A model generated the notes under the pieces. It saw nothing but the letters and a program-made list of their open reading frames with translations, was not told the origin of the DNA and made no database searches. A stretch of DNA of 64,000 bases from Pontivivens marinum. Lineage in GTDB: Bacteria; Pseudomonadota; Alphaproteobacteria; Rhodobacterales; Rhodobacteraceae. The translations under genes and the position numbers were made by a program. How positions within the stretch are numbered: position 1 is the stretch's first letter; every line of letters starts with the position of its first letter. The stretch covers positions 95,426-159,425 of the forward strand of contig NZ_OCTN01000006.1 in NCBI RefSeq assembly GCF_900231835.1. Reading direction: 5' to 3'. Of the stretch, positions 25,564 to 35,688 are shown piece after piece.

Positions 25564-26577
25564 ATGCCGGATACGACAAAAAAACAAAAACTTCGGTTTT
25601 TGCCGACAGGATCGGCCCTGCACCGGCTGTCCGCACTGCTGACATTGCTGCTGCTGATCGGCGTGTTCGCCTTTACCAGCCCTGCATTCCTGTCGGTCAA
25701 TAACGGGCTGACGGTGCTGTTGCAAACCTCGGTTATCGGGCTGCTGGCGATTGGCATGACGATGGTCATCATCACCGGCGGCATTGACCTTAGTGTGGGG
25801 TCGGTGCTGGCGCTGTCCGGCGTGATTGCGGGCCTGTTGATCAAGGCGGGCCTGCCCGTCGCGCCCGCCATGGTGATGGGCGTTGTCACGGGCGGCGTTT
25901 GCGGCCTGATGAACGGGCTGATTATCACGAAAATGCGGATCACGCCCTTTGTGGCAACGCTGGGCATGATGATGATTGCACGCGGCATTGCCCTGCAACT
26001 GACCGGCGCGGCCCCGATCAGCCGTCTGGGCGAGGCATTTGGCTGGCTGGGCAATGGCGCGCTGTTTCGTCTGGTGGAAATGCAGGATAACGGCTTTCCG
26101 CGCGTGATTTTCCCCGGCATTCCCTACCCTGCGATCCTGCTGGTGATTATGGCGATCCTTGGCGCCTATCTTTTGCAGCGACGTCAAATCGGGCGGCACA
26201 TCTTCTCCGTTGGCTCCAACGAGGAAGCCGCCCGCCTGTCCGGCGTGAATGTCGATCGCACCAATATCTGGGCCTATACTGCCTCCGGCGCGCTGGCCGG
26301 TCTGGCAGGCATGGTCCTGATGTCGCGCCTTGTTACGGTTCAGCCGAACGAGGGCGTGATGTACGAGCTGGACGCGATTGCGGCCTCGGTTATTGGCGGG
26401 GCATCCCTGATGGGCGGCGTCGGCAGTATCTCGGGCAGCATGATCGGCGCGTTCATCATTGGCGTGTTGCGCAACGGCCTGAACATGGCCGGAACCTCCG
26501 CCTTTATCCAACAAATAATAATCGGAATCGTCGTTATAGGCGCCGTCTATATCGATCAAATCCGGAACAGAAAATAA
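25564..26577 (+). CDS. CUT2-type sugar ABC transporter permease
   Basis: 337 residues, about nine or ten membrane segments, of the RbsC/FrcC type: IGMTMVIITGGIDLSVGSVL near residue 65 is the family signature, and the EAA-like loop is in GSNEEAARLSGVNVDRTN near 215. It is the inner-membrane channel of a ribose/fructose-type importer with the next two genes. CGGGAGAGGC gives the ribosome site. First gene of an operon running to 30910 that also encodes the catabolic dehydrogenase and dehydratase. Confidence 0.93.
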   Translation: MPDTTKKQKLRFLPTGSALHRLSALLTLLLLIGVFAFTSPAFLSVNNGLTVLLQTSVIGLLAIGMTMVIITGGIDLSVGSVLALSGVIAGLLIKAGLPVAPAMVMGVVTGGVCGLMNGLIITKMRITPFVATLGMMMIARGIALQLTGAAPISRLGEAFGWLGNGALFRLVEMQDNGFPRVIFPGIPYPAILLVIMAILGAYLLQRRQIGRHIFSVGSNEEAARLSGVNVDRTNIWAYTASGALAGLAGMVLMSRLVTVQPNEGVMYELDAIAASVIGGASLMGGVGSISGSMIGAFIIGVLRNGLNMAGTSAFIQQIIIGIVVIGAVYIDQIRNRK

Positions 26578-26609
26578 CCAACGACCATCTTCAAACGGGA
26601 GGAAACACC

Positions 26610-27551
26610 ATGAAGAAATCAACGATAACAGCCCTGACAACAGGCATCCTCGTCGCAACTGCTTCCATCGCTACAGCGGGTGAGATTGCGGTCATCGTGA
26701 AAACCACGAACTCCAATTTCTGGCAGAACGTAAACAAGGGCGCCTCCGCCGCGATCGAGGGCCACGCAGAGCACACGATGACCTTTAACGGCCCCGCATC
26801 GGAATCCGCCATCGCGGATCAGGTCGCACTGGTTGAAAACGCCATCAACCGCGGCGTTGCAGGCATCGTTCTGGCCCCGTCCGACCCCGAGGCACTGGCC
26901 CCCGTTGTGCGCCGCGCATTCGAGTCCGGCATCCCCGTCGCGATCATCGACAGCGGTCTGGCCGAGGGCAGCGAGCAATATTACCAGACCTTCCTGTCCA
27001 CCGATAACTGCGCAGCGGGCGAACAAGCCGCCGCCCTGATGATCGAGGATGCAGGCAGCGAAGGCAAAGTCGCCGTGATGTCCTATGTCGCAGGCGTCGG
27101 GTCCGAGCTGGGCCGCGTGGGCTGCTTTGTCGATTATATCGGCGAAAACTCCGACATCGAAATCGTTGGCCCGTTCTACTCGCAATCGCAAATGGCGACG
27201 GCGCTGAACCAGACCACCGATATTCTGGCCGCAAATAGCGACCTGATCGGCATTTTCGGCGCGAATGAACCCACAGCAATCGGCATGGGCCGCGCGATCG
27301 AGCAGGCAGGCAAGGCTGGCCAGCTGACCGCCATCGGCTTCGACGGCAATGCTGATTTGCAGGACATGGTGACCAGCGGCACATTGCTGGCCACGGCTGT
27401 TCAGGGCTCGTTCCAGATGGGTGAGCTGGGCGTGAATGCGATTGCCGACATTCTGGCAGGCAACTCGGTCACAGACTTCATCGACACCGGTGTTGTGATG
27501 GTCACGCAAGAGAACATCGACACGCCGGTTGCGCAGAACGTTCTGTACTGA
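26610..27551 (+). CDS. CUT2-type sugar ABC transporter periplasmic binding protein
   Basis: 313 residues with a Sec signal (MKKSTITALTTGILVATASI, cleaved near ATA-GEI). The mature protein is an RbsB/FrcB-like receptor: NSNFWQNVNKGASAAIEGH, GIVLAPSDPEALAPVVRRA, and IFGANEPTAIGMGRAIEQAG. It binds a monosaccharide in the periplasm and docks on the permease. A GGGAGG site precedes the start. The hairpin at 27561 after its stop probably stabilises its message, giving excess receptor over ATPase. Confidence 0.93.
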   Translation: MKKSTITALTTGILVATASIATAGEIAVIVKTTNSNFWQNVNKGASAAIEGHAEHTMTFNGPASESAIADQVALVENAINRGVAGIVLAPSDPEALAPVVRRAFESGIPVAIIDSGLAEGSEQYYQTFLSTDNCAAGEQAAALMIEDAGSEGKVAVMSYVAGVGSELGRVGCFVDYIGENSDIEIVGPFYSQSQMATALNQTTDILAANSDLIGIFGANEPTAIGMGRAIEQAGKAGQLTAIGFDGNADLQDMVTSGTLLATAVQGSFQMGELGVNAIADILAGNSVTDFIDTGVVMVTQENIDTPVAQNVLY

Positions 27552-27560
27552 TCCGGCCCT

Positions 27561-27584
27561 GGGCCAGCGCTCTCCCGCTGGCCC
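27561..27584 (+). promoter_or_regulatory. Intercistronic hairpin after the binding-protein gene
   Basis: GGGCCAGC (27561-27568) pairs with GCTGGCCC (27577-27584), loop of 8, no T run. Its position between receptor and ATPase genes suggests 3-prime protection or partial attenuation rather than a full terminator. Confidence 0.6.
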
Positions 27585-27611
27585 ATCCAATCCCTGCAAA
27601 GAAAGTTTGTC

Positions 27612-28397
27612 ATGTTGGACACCACTCACACGGGCGCGCCGCTGGTTCAGATGCGCGACATTCGCAAGCAATTCGGCGGCGTTCACGCGGTTCAGGGTGT
27701 TTCCGTTGATCTGTTCCCCGGCGAGGTGGTCGGCGTGCTGGGTCATAACGGCGCCGGTAAATCCTGCCTGATGCGGATGTTGTCCGGCGCGATGTCGCTG
27801 ACCAGCGGCGATATCGTGGTCAATGGCACCAAGGTCGAGCTGAAAACCCCGCAGGACGCCCGTAAATACGGGATCGAGACGATCTACCAGACCCTCGCGC
27901 TGGCCGATCATCTGGACGCCGCCGCGAACCTGTTTCTGGGGCGCGAGCTGAAAACCCGCTTCGGCAATCTGGACGAAACCCGGATGCATAGCGAGGCCCG
28001 CGACGCGCTGGCCCAGCTCAACCCGAATTTCAAAAACCTCAAGGACCCCGTGGCCAGCCTGTCCGGCGGCCAGCGGCAGGTCATCGCCATCGCCCGCGCG
28101 ATCTATTTTCAGGCCAAAGTGCTGATCATGGATGAACCGACAGCCGCCCTTGGCCCGTCGGAAACCGCGATGGTGGCGGACCTGACGGTCAAGCTAAAGC
28201 AGGAGGGCATCGGCATTTTCCTGATCAGCCACGACCTGCACGACGTGTTCGATTTATGTGACCGCGTGATGGTCATGAACAAGGGCTGCAATGTCGGCAC
28301 CTTCAAGATCGAGGACGTGAACAAGGACGACATTCTAAGCCTGATTATCAAGGGCACCCTGCCCGATGATTGGGAACCACGGGGGCAGAATACATGA
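27612..28397 (+). CDS. CUT2-type sugar ABC transporter ATPase, single-domain (FrcA-like)
   Basis: 261 residues with one nucleotide-binding domain: Walker [12 protein letters not shown]-loop [12 protein letters not shown], signature [14 protein letters not shown] and Walker [14 protein letters not shown]. RbsA-type partners have two such domains; the single-domain form is known from FrcA-type fructose importers, where it acts as a homodimer. Note Cys after the Walker A Ser in place of the common Thr. Coupled by ATGA to the dehydrogenase that follows. Confidence 0.92.
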   Translation: MLDTTHTGAPLVQMRDIRKQFGGVHAVQGVSVDLFPGEVVGVLGHNGAGKSCLMRMLSGAMSLTSGDIVVNGTKVELKTPQDARKYGIETIYQTLALADHLDAAANLFLGRELKTRFGNLDETRMHSEARDALAQLNPNFKNLKDPVASLSGGQRQVIAIARAIYFQAKVLIMDEPTAALGPSETAMVADLTVKLKQEGIGIFLISHDLHDVFDLCDRVMVMNKGCNVGTFKIEDVNKDDILSLIIKGTLPDDWEPRGQNT

Positions 28398-29410
28398 GTA
28401 CCGCAACCATGCAGGCGGGCGTTGTCCGCGAACCGAACCAGTTCGCGATTGAGCAGCGCCCCGCCATTACCGACGTGCCGGATGGCTGGGTCCTGATCGA
28501 CATTTGCTGCGTGGGCCTGTGCGGCACGGATTACCATATCCTTGAGGGCAAACACCCGTTTCTGGAATATCCACGCACCATCGGGCACGAGCTTAGCGGT
28601 CGCGTGGTCAGTGACGGCAATGGCTGGTCGGCGGGCGATCTGGTGGTGGTAAACCCCTATCTGTCCTGCGGAACCTGCCGCGCATGTCAACGGGGAAAGC
28701 CGAATTGTTGCTCGAATATCAATGTCTTGGGCGTACACCGCGATGGCGGGCTAACGGCGCAACTGGCCGTGCCTGCGGGCAATCTATACGCCGCTGACGG
28801 GTTGACCCCGCGACAGGCCGCAATGGTGGAGTTTCTGGCCATCGGCGCCCATGCGGTGCGCCGTTCGGGCGTCGCGCGCGGCGATACGGTGCTGGTGACC
28901 GGCGTTGGCCCCATCGGCATCGGCACGGCGCTGTTTGCACGGCTCTGCGGGGCAAATGTGGCGCTGCTCGACCTCAGCCCCGAACGGTTGCAGGGCGCGG
29001 CGGATAAATTCGGCTTCGACCAGTGCTTTACCAATATCGAGGACGCAATCGCCTCGACCAAGGGTGACGGGTTCGACGTGGTTTATGACGCCACCGGATA
29101 CGGCGCCGCGATCGAGGCAGGCTTCGTCGCCGTCGCCCATGGCGGCACCTATACCTTGGTCAGCGTGGTCAAGGATGTGCTCAGCTTCAGCGACCCCGAA
29201 TTCCACAAACGCGAAATGCGCCTGATCGGCAGCCGCAACGCGCTAAAGCAAGATTTCGACTGGGTCATGGCCGCCTTCCGCGACGGACAGATCGACGCCG
29301 ACGCCCTGTGCTCGCGCGTGATTTCGCTGGAGGAGCTGGAGCAATGCTTCGGCGCGCTGGCGGCGGATCGGGCGGAGTTGATCAAGGTGATCGTACAGAT
29401 TCAGGAATAG
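28394..29410 (+). CDS. Zinc-dependent medium-chain sugar/polyol dehydrogenase
   Basis: 338 residues from the coupled ATG. Catalytic zinc ligands in [10 protein letters not shown] and GHELSG, structural zinc loop [14 protein letters not shown], cofactor loop [15 protein letters not shown]. It resembles L-galactonate/L-gulonate 5-dehydrogenases and related sugar-acid oxidoreductases. In the operon it sits between the importer and the UxaA dehydratase, so oxidation of a sugar acid or its 2-keto-3-deoxy product is likely. The second ATG at 28406 is possible but leaves no ribosome site. Confidence 0.88.
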   Translation: MSTATMQAGVVREPNQFAIEQRPAITDVPDGWVLIDICCVGLCGTDYHILEGKHPFLEYPRTIGHELSGRVVSDGNGWSAGDLVVVNPYLSCGTCRACQRGKPNCCSNINVLGVHRDGGLTAQLAVPAGNLYAADGLTPRQAAMVEFLAIGAHAVRRSGVARGDTVLVTGVGPIGIGTALFARLCGANVALLDLSPERLQGAADKFGFDQCFTNIEDAIASTKGDGFDVVYDATGYGAAIEAGFVAVAHGGTYTLVSVVKDVLSFSDPEFHKREMRLIGSRNALKQDFDWVMAAFRDGQIDADALCSRVISLEELEQCFGALAADRAELIKVIVQIQE

Positions 29411-29413
29411 CCC

Positions 29414-30910
29414 ATGTCCGCCAAAACCCTGCTGCTGCACCCGAATGATAATGTCGCAATCGCGCTTGGCCCGCTGACCGCCGGTCAGGACATCGCCCGC
29501 ACAGACGTGCCTGCCTCGCATAAGGTCGCGGTGGCCGATATCGCACAGGGCGCGCATGTGCTGCGCTATGGCCAGATCATCGGTAAGGCAACGCAGCCCA
29601 TCGAAACCGGCAGCCATGTCCACGATCACAACATGGATATGAGCGGCCACGACGTGGATTACGCCTTCTCCTCCGCCGTGCAGCCCCTGCCCGAGGTTGT
29701 GCAGGACCGCACCTTTGACGGCTATCACCGCGCCAACGGGCGGGTCGGCACGCGCAACTATATCGGGGTGCTGACCTCGGTGAACTGCTCCGGATCGGTG
29801 GCGCGGTTCATCGCCGAGGAGGCCACCAAATCCGGCCTGCTCGACGCCTATCCCAATGTCGATGGCATCGTGCCCATCGTGCACAGCACCGGCTGCGGCA
29901 TGTCCAATCGCGGCGACGGCTACGACATCCTGCTGCGCACGCTGGCCGGTTACGCCGCGCATCCCAACTTTGGCGGCATCCTGCTGGTGGGTCTGGGTTG
30001 CGAGGTCTTGCAACTGGCCGATCTGGTCAAGGGCCAGCAGATCACCGCCGACGGCCCCCTGCGCTATATGACCATCCAGCAAAGCGGCGGCACGCGGCGC
30101 ACCATTGATCGCGGGGTGGAACATCTGGCCTCACTGGCCGAATTCGCCAACCGCGCCAGTCGCCAACCGGCCCCGATTTCGGAGCTGGTGCTGGGCATGC
30201 AATGCGGCGGGTCCGACGGCTATTCCGGCTTTACGGCGAACCCCGCGCTTGGCGTCGCGTCGGATATGCTGGTGCAGCATGGCGCAACCTCGATCCTGTC
30301 CGAAACGTCCGAGATTTACGGGGCCGAGCACCTGCTGACCCGCCGCGCCGTCACCCCCGAAATCGGGCAAGCGCTGGTGGATAAACTGACGTGGTGGGAG
30401 GAATATTGCGCCCGCCACGGCTCGAAAATGGACAACAATCCCAGCCCGGGAAACAAGCGGGGCGGGCTGACCACTATCCTCGAAAAATCACTGGGCGCCG
30501 TATCCAAAAGCGGTCAGGCCCCCCTGTCCGGCATGTTCGAATATGGCGCACCGCTAACGGCCAAGGGCTTCGTGTTTATGGACAGCCCCGGCTATGACCC
30601 CTGCTCCGTCACGGGTCAGGTCGCGTCAGGGGCCACCCTTATCGCCTTTACCACGGGGCGCGGATCGGTGTCGGGCTATATGCCGACGCCCTGTATCAAG
30701 CTGGCCTCGAACTCCGATATGTACACACGGATGAGCGACGATATGGACGTAAATTGCGGCGATATCGTTGACGGCGTGTCACTGGCGGATAAGGGCGCGG
30801 AAATCTTCGAAACCCTGATAGCCGTGGCCAGCGGTCAGGCGTCGAAGAGCGAGGCGCAGGGCTTTGGCGGCGTTGAATTCGTACCATGGCAAATGGGCGC
30901 GGTGCTGTAA
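29414..30910 (+). CDS. UxaA family altronate/galactarate-type dehydratase
   Basis: 498 residues containing both halves of UxaA: an N-terminal SAF domain (residues 1-95, LHPNDNVAIALGPLTAG) and the large dehydratase domain with RANGRVGTRNYIGVLTSVNC, HSTGCGM, GLGCE and AGMQCGG-like MQCGGSDGYSG motifs; the conserved Cys residues are iron ligands. Members dehydrate altronate, galactarate or L-fuconate-like acids to 2-keto-3-deoxy acids. Last gene of the operon, 3 bp after the dehydrogenase. The pathway kinase would be the fusion protein at 20220; no aldolase is nearby. Confidence 0.9.
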   Translation: MSAKTLLLHPNDNVAIALGPLTAGQDIARTDVPASHKVAVADIAQGAHVLRYGQIIGKATQPIETGSHVHDHNMDMSGHDVDYAFSSAVQPLPEVVQDRTFDGYHRANGRVGTRNYIGVLTSVNCSGSVARFIAEEATKSGLLDAYPNVDGIVPIVHSTGCGMSNRGDGYDILLRTLAGYAAHPNFGGILLVGLGCEVLQLADLVKGQQITADGPLRYMTIQQSGGTRRTIDRGVEHLASLAEFANRASRQPAPISELVLGMQCGGSDGYSGFTANPALGVASDMLVQHGATSILSETSEIYGAEHLLTRRAVTPEIGQALVDKLTWWEEYCARHGSKMDNNPSPGNKRGGLTTILEKSLGAVSKSGQAPLSGMFEYGAPLTAKGFVFMDSPGYDPCSVTGQVASGATLIAFTTGRGSVSGYMPTPCIKLASNSDMYTRMSDDMDVNCGDIVDGVSLADKGAEIFETLIAVASGQASKSEAQGFGGVEFVPWQMGAVL

Positions 30911-30929
30911 CCGCGCCCCCAATTGCCGC

Positions 30930-32135
30930 TTAGAAAAACGCCTGTAGGCCAGTTTGCGCACGGCCCAAAATCAGCGCGTGAACATCATGGGTTCCCTCAT
31001 AGGTGTTCACCGTTTCCAGATTGACCATGTGACGGATGACCTGAAACTCCTCGGAAATCCCGTTGCCACCATGCATGTCCCGCGCCATGCGGGCGATATC
31101 CAGCGCCTTGCCGCAATTGTTGCGTTTGATGAGCGAGATCATCTCCGGCGCGGCATCGCCCATATCGAACAGACGTCCCACTTGCAGCGCGGCATGCAGC
31201 CCCAGCGAGATTTCCGTCATCATATCGGCCAGCTTTTTCTGGAACAATTGCGTCTGGGCCAAGGGCTTGCCGAATTGCGTCCGGTCCAACCCGTATTGGC
31301 GCGAGGCCTGCCAGCAGAATTCAGCGGAGCCCATCACCCCCCACGCAATGCCGTAGCGGGCGCGGTTCAAACAGCCGAACGGGCCCTTCAACCCTTCGAC
31401 ATTGGGCAGCAGGGCGTCCTCACCCACCTCGACACCGTCCATGACAATCTCACCGGTGGTGGAGGCGCGCAGGCTCAGCTTGCCCTTGATCGCGGGGGCG
31501 GACAGACCCTGCATGCCCTTTTCCAGAACGAAGCCCTTGATCTTGCCACCATGGGCTTCGGATTTGGCCCAAACGACGAAGATATCGGCAAAGGGACTGT
31601 TCGAGATCCACATCTTCGTGCCGGTGATGCGATAGCCGCCGTCGATTTTCTCGGCGCGCGTGGCCATGGAACTGGGGTCGGAGCCGGAATTCGGCTCGGT
31701 CAAACCGAAACACCCGATCAACGAGCCATCGCACAGACCGGGCAGATATTTCTGCTTCTGCGCCTCGGTCCCGTACGCATAGATCGGGTACATCACCAGC
31801 GAGGATTGCACCGACATCATCGAGCGATAGCCGCTATCGACGCGCTCAATCTCACGCGCGACCAAGCCATAGGTGACATAGGACGCGCCCAGCCCGCCAT
31901 ATTCCTCGGGGATGGTCACACCTAACAGGCCCGCCTCGCCCATCAGGGGGAACAGTTCGGGGGCCGAAACCTCATCCCGATAGGCATCAATGACGCGCGG
32001 CTGCAATTCGGTCTGCGCAAACTGATGGGCCGCATCGCGCAACATACGCTCATCCTCGGACAGGCGTGTTTCCAAACGCAAGGCATCGGGCCAGTCGAAT
32101 TTGGACAGTTCAGGGGCGATTGTGTCTTTGGGCAT
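30930..32135 (-). CDS. Glutaryl-CoA dehydrogenase-type acyl-CoA dehydrogenase
   Basis: 401 residues. [19 protein letters not shown] at the start and [20 protein letters not shown] near the end match glutaryl-CoA dehydrogenase; the Glu in YEGT is the catalytic base. [15 protein letters not shown] gives the acyl-CoA/FAD region. It would oxidise and decarboxylate glutaryl-CoA to crotonyl-CoA in the cytoplasm. Last gene of a six-gene reverse operon with enoyl-CoA hydratase and CoA ligase. This points to a ring-cleavage route ending in a C5 dicarboxylate. Confidence 0.9.
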   Translation of the reverse strand: MPKDTIAPELSKFDWPDALRLETRLSEDERMLRDAAHQFAQTELQPRVIDAYRDEVSAPELFPLMGEAGLLGVTIPEEYGGLGASYVTYGLVAREIERVDSGYRSMMSVQSSLVMYPIYAYGTEAQKQKYLPGLCDGSLIGCFGLTEPNSGSDPSSMATRAEKIDGGYRITGTKMWISNSPFADIFVVWAKSEAHGGKIKGFVLEKGMQGLSAPAIKGKLSLRASTTGEIVMDGVEVGEDALLPNVEGLKGPFGCLNRARYGIAWGVMGSAEFCWQASRQYGLDRTQFGKPLAQTQLFQKKLADMMTEISLGLHAALQVGRLFDMGDAAPEMISLIKRNNCGKALDIARMARDMHGGNGISEEFQVIRHMVNLETVNTYEGTHDVHALILGRAQTGLQAFF

Positions 32136-32150
32136 CAGGGCTTCCTTTAG

Positions 32151-33314
32151 CTATGTATTCTGTATCAACGGATGGGCGGCCAGCCCGCACAGCAGGTCCG
32201 CGCCATGGCTGCTCAGCGCGTGTTCGGACATGGCCAAACCGGTCAGTTGCAGCGAGACAGGACCAACCGGCGCGCAAATCGCCGCCCGCCCCGTCAGGTT
32301 CGCCAGACAGGTTTCCGCCGTCAGCGCCGACAGCACCGGCAGGTTGTCCAACCGCACCCGCCGCTGGCCGATTTTCGGCGGCAATACCGGCAAGGTCGGC
32401 GAAAGTAGCGCGTCAAATTCACCTGACAGCGCCTCGAATTGCGCGTTCAGCGCGTCAATCTGCGCGGTCGCAACCTGCCGCTGCGCATCCGTAATCTGCA
32501 ACGCCGCACGCAAAGCACGGGCGGTGGCCGGGGCCAATTGGTCATGATCGGTGATCTCACGGTAAACGTCCTGCGCCTCGGTCAGGACCTGGATCGCGTG
32601 GCATTCGCCTAGCCTGGCACGCTCGGGCAGGGCCACACGGACCGCCTCAACCCCCAGATCGGGCAATGCGGCAATCGCGGCTGCAAAAACATGGCTGGTC
32701 ACGCGGTCGCGCCGCCAACCGGCACCGTCCACATAGGCAATCCGCCGCGTCGGCACCCTGCGCAATGCAGGCGCGGGCAATAGCAGGCAAACCGCGCGGC
32801 TGATAATTTCGGGTTTCGCGGCGATAAAGCCAAAGGAATCCAGCCCCGCCGCCATGGGCCACATACCACTGGCGGAAACGGCCCCGTGGCGCAGCTTCAT
32901 TCCCCACAGGCGCGTGCACGCCGCAGGAATCCGCACGCTGCCACCGGTATCGGTGCCCAGCCCCAGATCGACCCGTCCCGCGGCCACCATCGCGGCACTG
33001 CCGCCCGATGATCCACCAACGACCCGTTCGGGATAGCGCGGGTTCAAAACGCCCGCAGTCGTTACGCCAAACCCGCCCGCATCGGTTGCGGTCATGGCCG
33101 ACAAACTGGCCCCCGCAGCCAGCAACGCGGCAACGGCCGGTGCGGTTGCGGCACCACGCCTGTCGCGAAACAGGGGATGACCGGCGCTGAACAACGCGCC
33201 GGCCACTTCGATATTATCTTTCACCGCCAGACGGATACCGTGCAACGGGCCAGAGCCACCGGCCCTGTGCAGCCGCTCCACGCAGCCATCCAAAGGTGCA
33301 AGATTTCTCAACAT
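32151..33314 (-). CDS. Amidase signature family amidohydrolase
   Basis: 387 residues, shorter than typical amidases (450-500) because the C-terminal region is trimmed. The triad is present: Lys in LAVKDNIEV near residue 32, cis-Ser in VVGGSSGGSAAMVAAG, and the nucleophile Ser in GTDTGGSVRIPA. It hydrolyses a carboxamide to acid and ammonia. The start overlaps the SDR stop (TGATG), so it is co-translated. In this operon it may release ammonia from an amide made during breakdown of a nitrogen heterocycle. Confidence 0.87.
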   Translation of the reverse strand: MLRNLAPLDGCVERLHRAGGSGPLHGIRLAVKDNIEVAGALFSAGHPLFRDRRGAATAPAVAALLAAGASLSAMTATDAGGFGVTTAGVLNPRYPERVVGGSSGGSAAMVAAGRVDLGLGTDTGGSVRIPAACTRLWGMKLRHGAVSASGMWPMAAGLDSFGFIAAKPEIISRAVCLLLPAPALRRVPTRRIAYVDGAGWRRDRVTSHVFAAAIAALPDLGVEAVRVALPERARLGECHAIQVLTEAQDVYREITDHDQLAPATARALRAALQITDAQRQVATAQIDALNAQFEALSGEFDALLSPTLPVLPPKIGQRRVRLDNLPVLSALTAETCLANLTGRAAICAPVGPVSLQLTGLAMSEHALSSHGADLLCGLAAHPLIQNT

Positions 33315-34123
33315 CAGTTATCGCGCGAACGGTCCATCAGGGTCTTTTCCTGACCACCATCAACCTCGATCATCGTGCCGTTGACGTAGTGCTGGTTGGG
33401 CGAGGCAAGGAACACGACCAGATCGGCAACTTCCGTAGGCTCGGCAATCCGGCCCAAGGGGATCGAGTCCGGTGCCAGCTTGTCTGCTTCCTCGTGGCTG
33501 ATGTTCATGTCACGCGACATCGCATCAACCAGACCGGACCAACGCTCGGTCCGTACGGGGCCGGGGTTTACAGCGGCAAAGCTGATATTGTGCTTGCCGT
33601 ACTGACCGGTCAGCGATTTCAGCAGGTTCTGGCCCGCAGCATTCGCCGCACCCGGTGCGATTTCCCAATAGGACGGCTTCACACCATCATTGCCGATCAG
33701 GTTCACAACACGGCCACCGCCCTGCGAAACCATGTGCGGCAGAACGTGACGCAGGCAACGGACATAGCCCATGAACTTCAACTGTAGCGCCTGTGCCCAG
33801 TCTTCCTCGGACAGGGTTTCGATCACGCCGCCCGGTGCGGAACCGGCATTGTTGACCATGATGTCGATATGGCCCAACTCGGCGATTGCCTTCTCGATAA
33901 AGGCCTTTGCATCGTCCGCGCTGGTCAGGTCAGCCGTGATGACAACAACCTTGCGGCCTGTTGCTTCGCGGATTTCCTTGGCAGTTTCCTCCAGCGGGCC
34001 GGCACGACGGGCGCAGATCGCGACATCAACGCCCTCTTTGGCCAGACCCATTGCGATTGCTTTGCCGATACCTTCGCTGCCGCCGGTAATTGCAGCAGTC
34101 TTTCCTGTCAGGTTCAGTTCCAT
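33314..34123 (-). CDS. Short-chain dehydrogenase/reductase
   Basis: Start set at the ATG after AAAGAGGGAAAA, giving 269 residues. GGSEGIGKAIAMGLA is the cofactor loop, NNAG the structural motif. The catalytic region is unusual: the Ser/Tyr/Lys area reads NLIGNDGVKPSYWEIAPGAANAAGQNLLKS, so the YxxxK spacing is not the standard one and Tyr may be displaced. SDRs of this branch oxidise 3-hydroxyacyl-CoAs or cyclic diols. Overlaps the amidase start by one base; 61 bp after the ligase stop. Confidence 0.83.
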   Translation of the reverse strand: MELNLTGKTAAITGGSEGIGKAIAMGLAKEGVDVAICARRAGPLEETAKEIREATGRKVVVITADLTSADDAKAFIEKAIAELGHIDIMVNNAGSAPGGVIETLSEEDWAQALQLKFMGYVRCLRHVLPHMVSQGGGRVVNLIGNDGVKPSYWEIAPGAANAAGQNLLKSLTGQYGKHNISFAAVNPGPVRTERWSGLVDAMSRDMNISHEEADKLAPDSIPLGRIAEPTEVADLVVFLASPNQHYVNGTMIEVDGGQEKTLMDRSRDN

Positions 34124-34184
34124 GATTTTTCCCTCTTTCACTGTTGGATTTCGGATGGTGGTAGTTACGGATTGCGCGGTCGGC

Positions 34185-35687
34185 CTATTGCGACGGCACA
34201 AACAGGGCTGCGTGGGTGTCACGCAGTGTTGGTTTCATGATTTTGCTCATGGCATTGCGCGGGATGGTCTGGACCAGAATGCGCTTGGGCGTTTTGTAGG
34301 CCGCCAGCGTTTGGCGCAGCGTTTTGATGGCTGCGCGCTCATCCAATGTGGCGCCGACGACCAGCTCAACCGCCGCGACGACAGCCTCGCCAAAATCGGG
34401 ATGGGGCACGCCGAACACCGCAGCCGCTGCAATTTCAGGCAAGGCCGTCAGCGCGTTTTCAACCTCCGCTGGATAGACATTCAGCCCGCCGGTGATGACC
34501 AGATCCTTGGACCGGCCAAGGATACGAACGCAGCCGGTATCGTCGATCTGCGCGATGTCACCGGTGCGAAACCAGCCATCGGCGGTCAGGGCATCCTGCG
34601 TTGCGGCCTGATTGTGCCAATACCCTGCGAAAACATGGGGACCGGTGGTTTCCAGCTCTCCGATACCCTGCGCCGCAGCGGTGCCATCCTCGGCCCGAAC
34701 GCGGACGGAAACATCGGGCAATGGCCACCCGACCCAGCCCAAGCGGTCCGTGGCATCCGGCGGCACGGCAACAACAATCGCCGCCTCGGTGGAGCCATAA
34801 CGCTCAAGCAACGGCACGCCCGTAACATCCAGAAACCGCTCGGCCAGCGCGATAGGCAGAGCCGAGGAACCGGAGATCGCAAACCGGAACCTATCCCCGA
34901 TAGATTTCGCCAGATCCGCCTCGGCCAGCAAACGCGCGTAATGCGTTGGCACACCCATCATCAGCGTGGTCCGGGACAGCGCGGCCAGAACCGCCGGCGC
35001 CTCGAATTTCTCCAGCATCCGCAGCGCGCCGCCCGATGCCAACATCACGTTGATCGAGGTCAGCAACCCGTGGGCATGGTAAATCGGCAGCGCATGTAAC
35101 AGCACATCATCGGGGCCTAGCTGCCAGATTTTCGCCAGCGATTGCGCGTTGCCGATCAGGTTGCCATGGGTGATCAACGCACCCTTGGGCTTACCCGTTG
35201 TGCCCGAAGTATAGAGCAACGCCGCGCCGTCATGCTGCGCCGGAACGCTGGCCGCTACAGGGGCCAACGCCGGATCGCATAGGTCCAGCAAACTGCCCGC
35301 ACCCGCCGCAACCGTATGCACCATCGCGCCCTGCACCAGCGGGGCAAACCGGTCAGCCTCCGCCGGATCACAGATGACGAGGGCAGGCTGCGCATCGGCG
35401 AGCAAGCTGCCGATCTCCGCATCGGTATAGGCCTCGTTCAACGGATGCAGGATCGCGCCGGCATGCAGGATCGCATGGGCGATCAGAATGCCATCAACGG
35501 ATTTCGCAACCTTCAGCGTCACCCGATCCCCGACCTGCACACCGCATTTGCGCAGAGCGGCGGAAAACATAGCGATGCGCACATGGGCATCCGCCGTGGT
35601 GATAATCGCGCCATCGGGCTGAATGAACAGCGCGCTTTGCGCTGTGCGGCCCTGATAAAGTGCGTCGATAACGTTTCGATATGTCAC
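34185..35687 (-). CDS. Acyl-CoA synthetase (AMP-forming), malonyl-CoA synthetase-like
   Basis: Start set at a GTG 1 base beyond the hydratase stop and preceded by GGGGGAA, giving 500 residues. LLYTSGTTGKPKGALITHGN is the AMP-binding signature; ERYGSTE, GWFRTGDIA and GRSKDLVITGGLNVYPAEVE follow in order; the C-terminal KTPKRILVQTIPRNAMSKIMK holds the adenylation Lys. It activates a carboxylic acid to its CoA ester. Length and motif style resemble MatB, but the substrate may be a pathway dicarboxylate. Between enoyl-CoA hydratase and SDR in the operon. Confidence 0.87.
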   Translation of the reverse strand: MTYRNVIDALYQGRTAQSALFIQPDGAIITTADAHVRIAMFSAALRKCGVQVGDRVTLKVAKSVDGILIAHAILHAGAILHPLNEAYTDAEIGSLLADAQPALVICDPAEADRFAPLVQGAMVHTVAAGAGSLLDLCDPALAPVAASVPAQHDGAALLYTSGTTGKPKGALITHGNLIGNAQSLAKIWQLGPDDVLLHALPIYHAHGLLTSINVMLASGGALRMLEKFEAPAVLAALSRTTLMMGVPTHYARLLAEADLAKSIGDRFRFAISGSSALPIALAERFLDVTGVPLLERYGSTEAAIVVAVPPDATDRLGWVGWPLPDVSVRVRAEDGTAAAQGIGELETTGPHVFAGYWHNQAATQDALTADGWFRTGDIAQIDDTGCVRILGRSKDLVITGGLNVYPAEVENALTALPEIAAAAVFGVPHPDFGEAVVAAVELVVGATLDERAAIKTLRQTLAAYKTPKRILVQTIPRNAMSKIMKPTLRDTHAALFVPSQ

Positions 35688-35688
35688 G

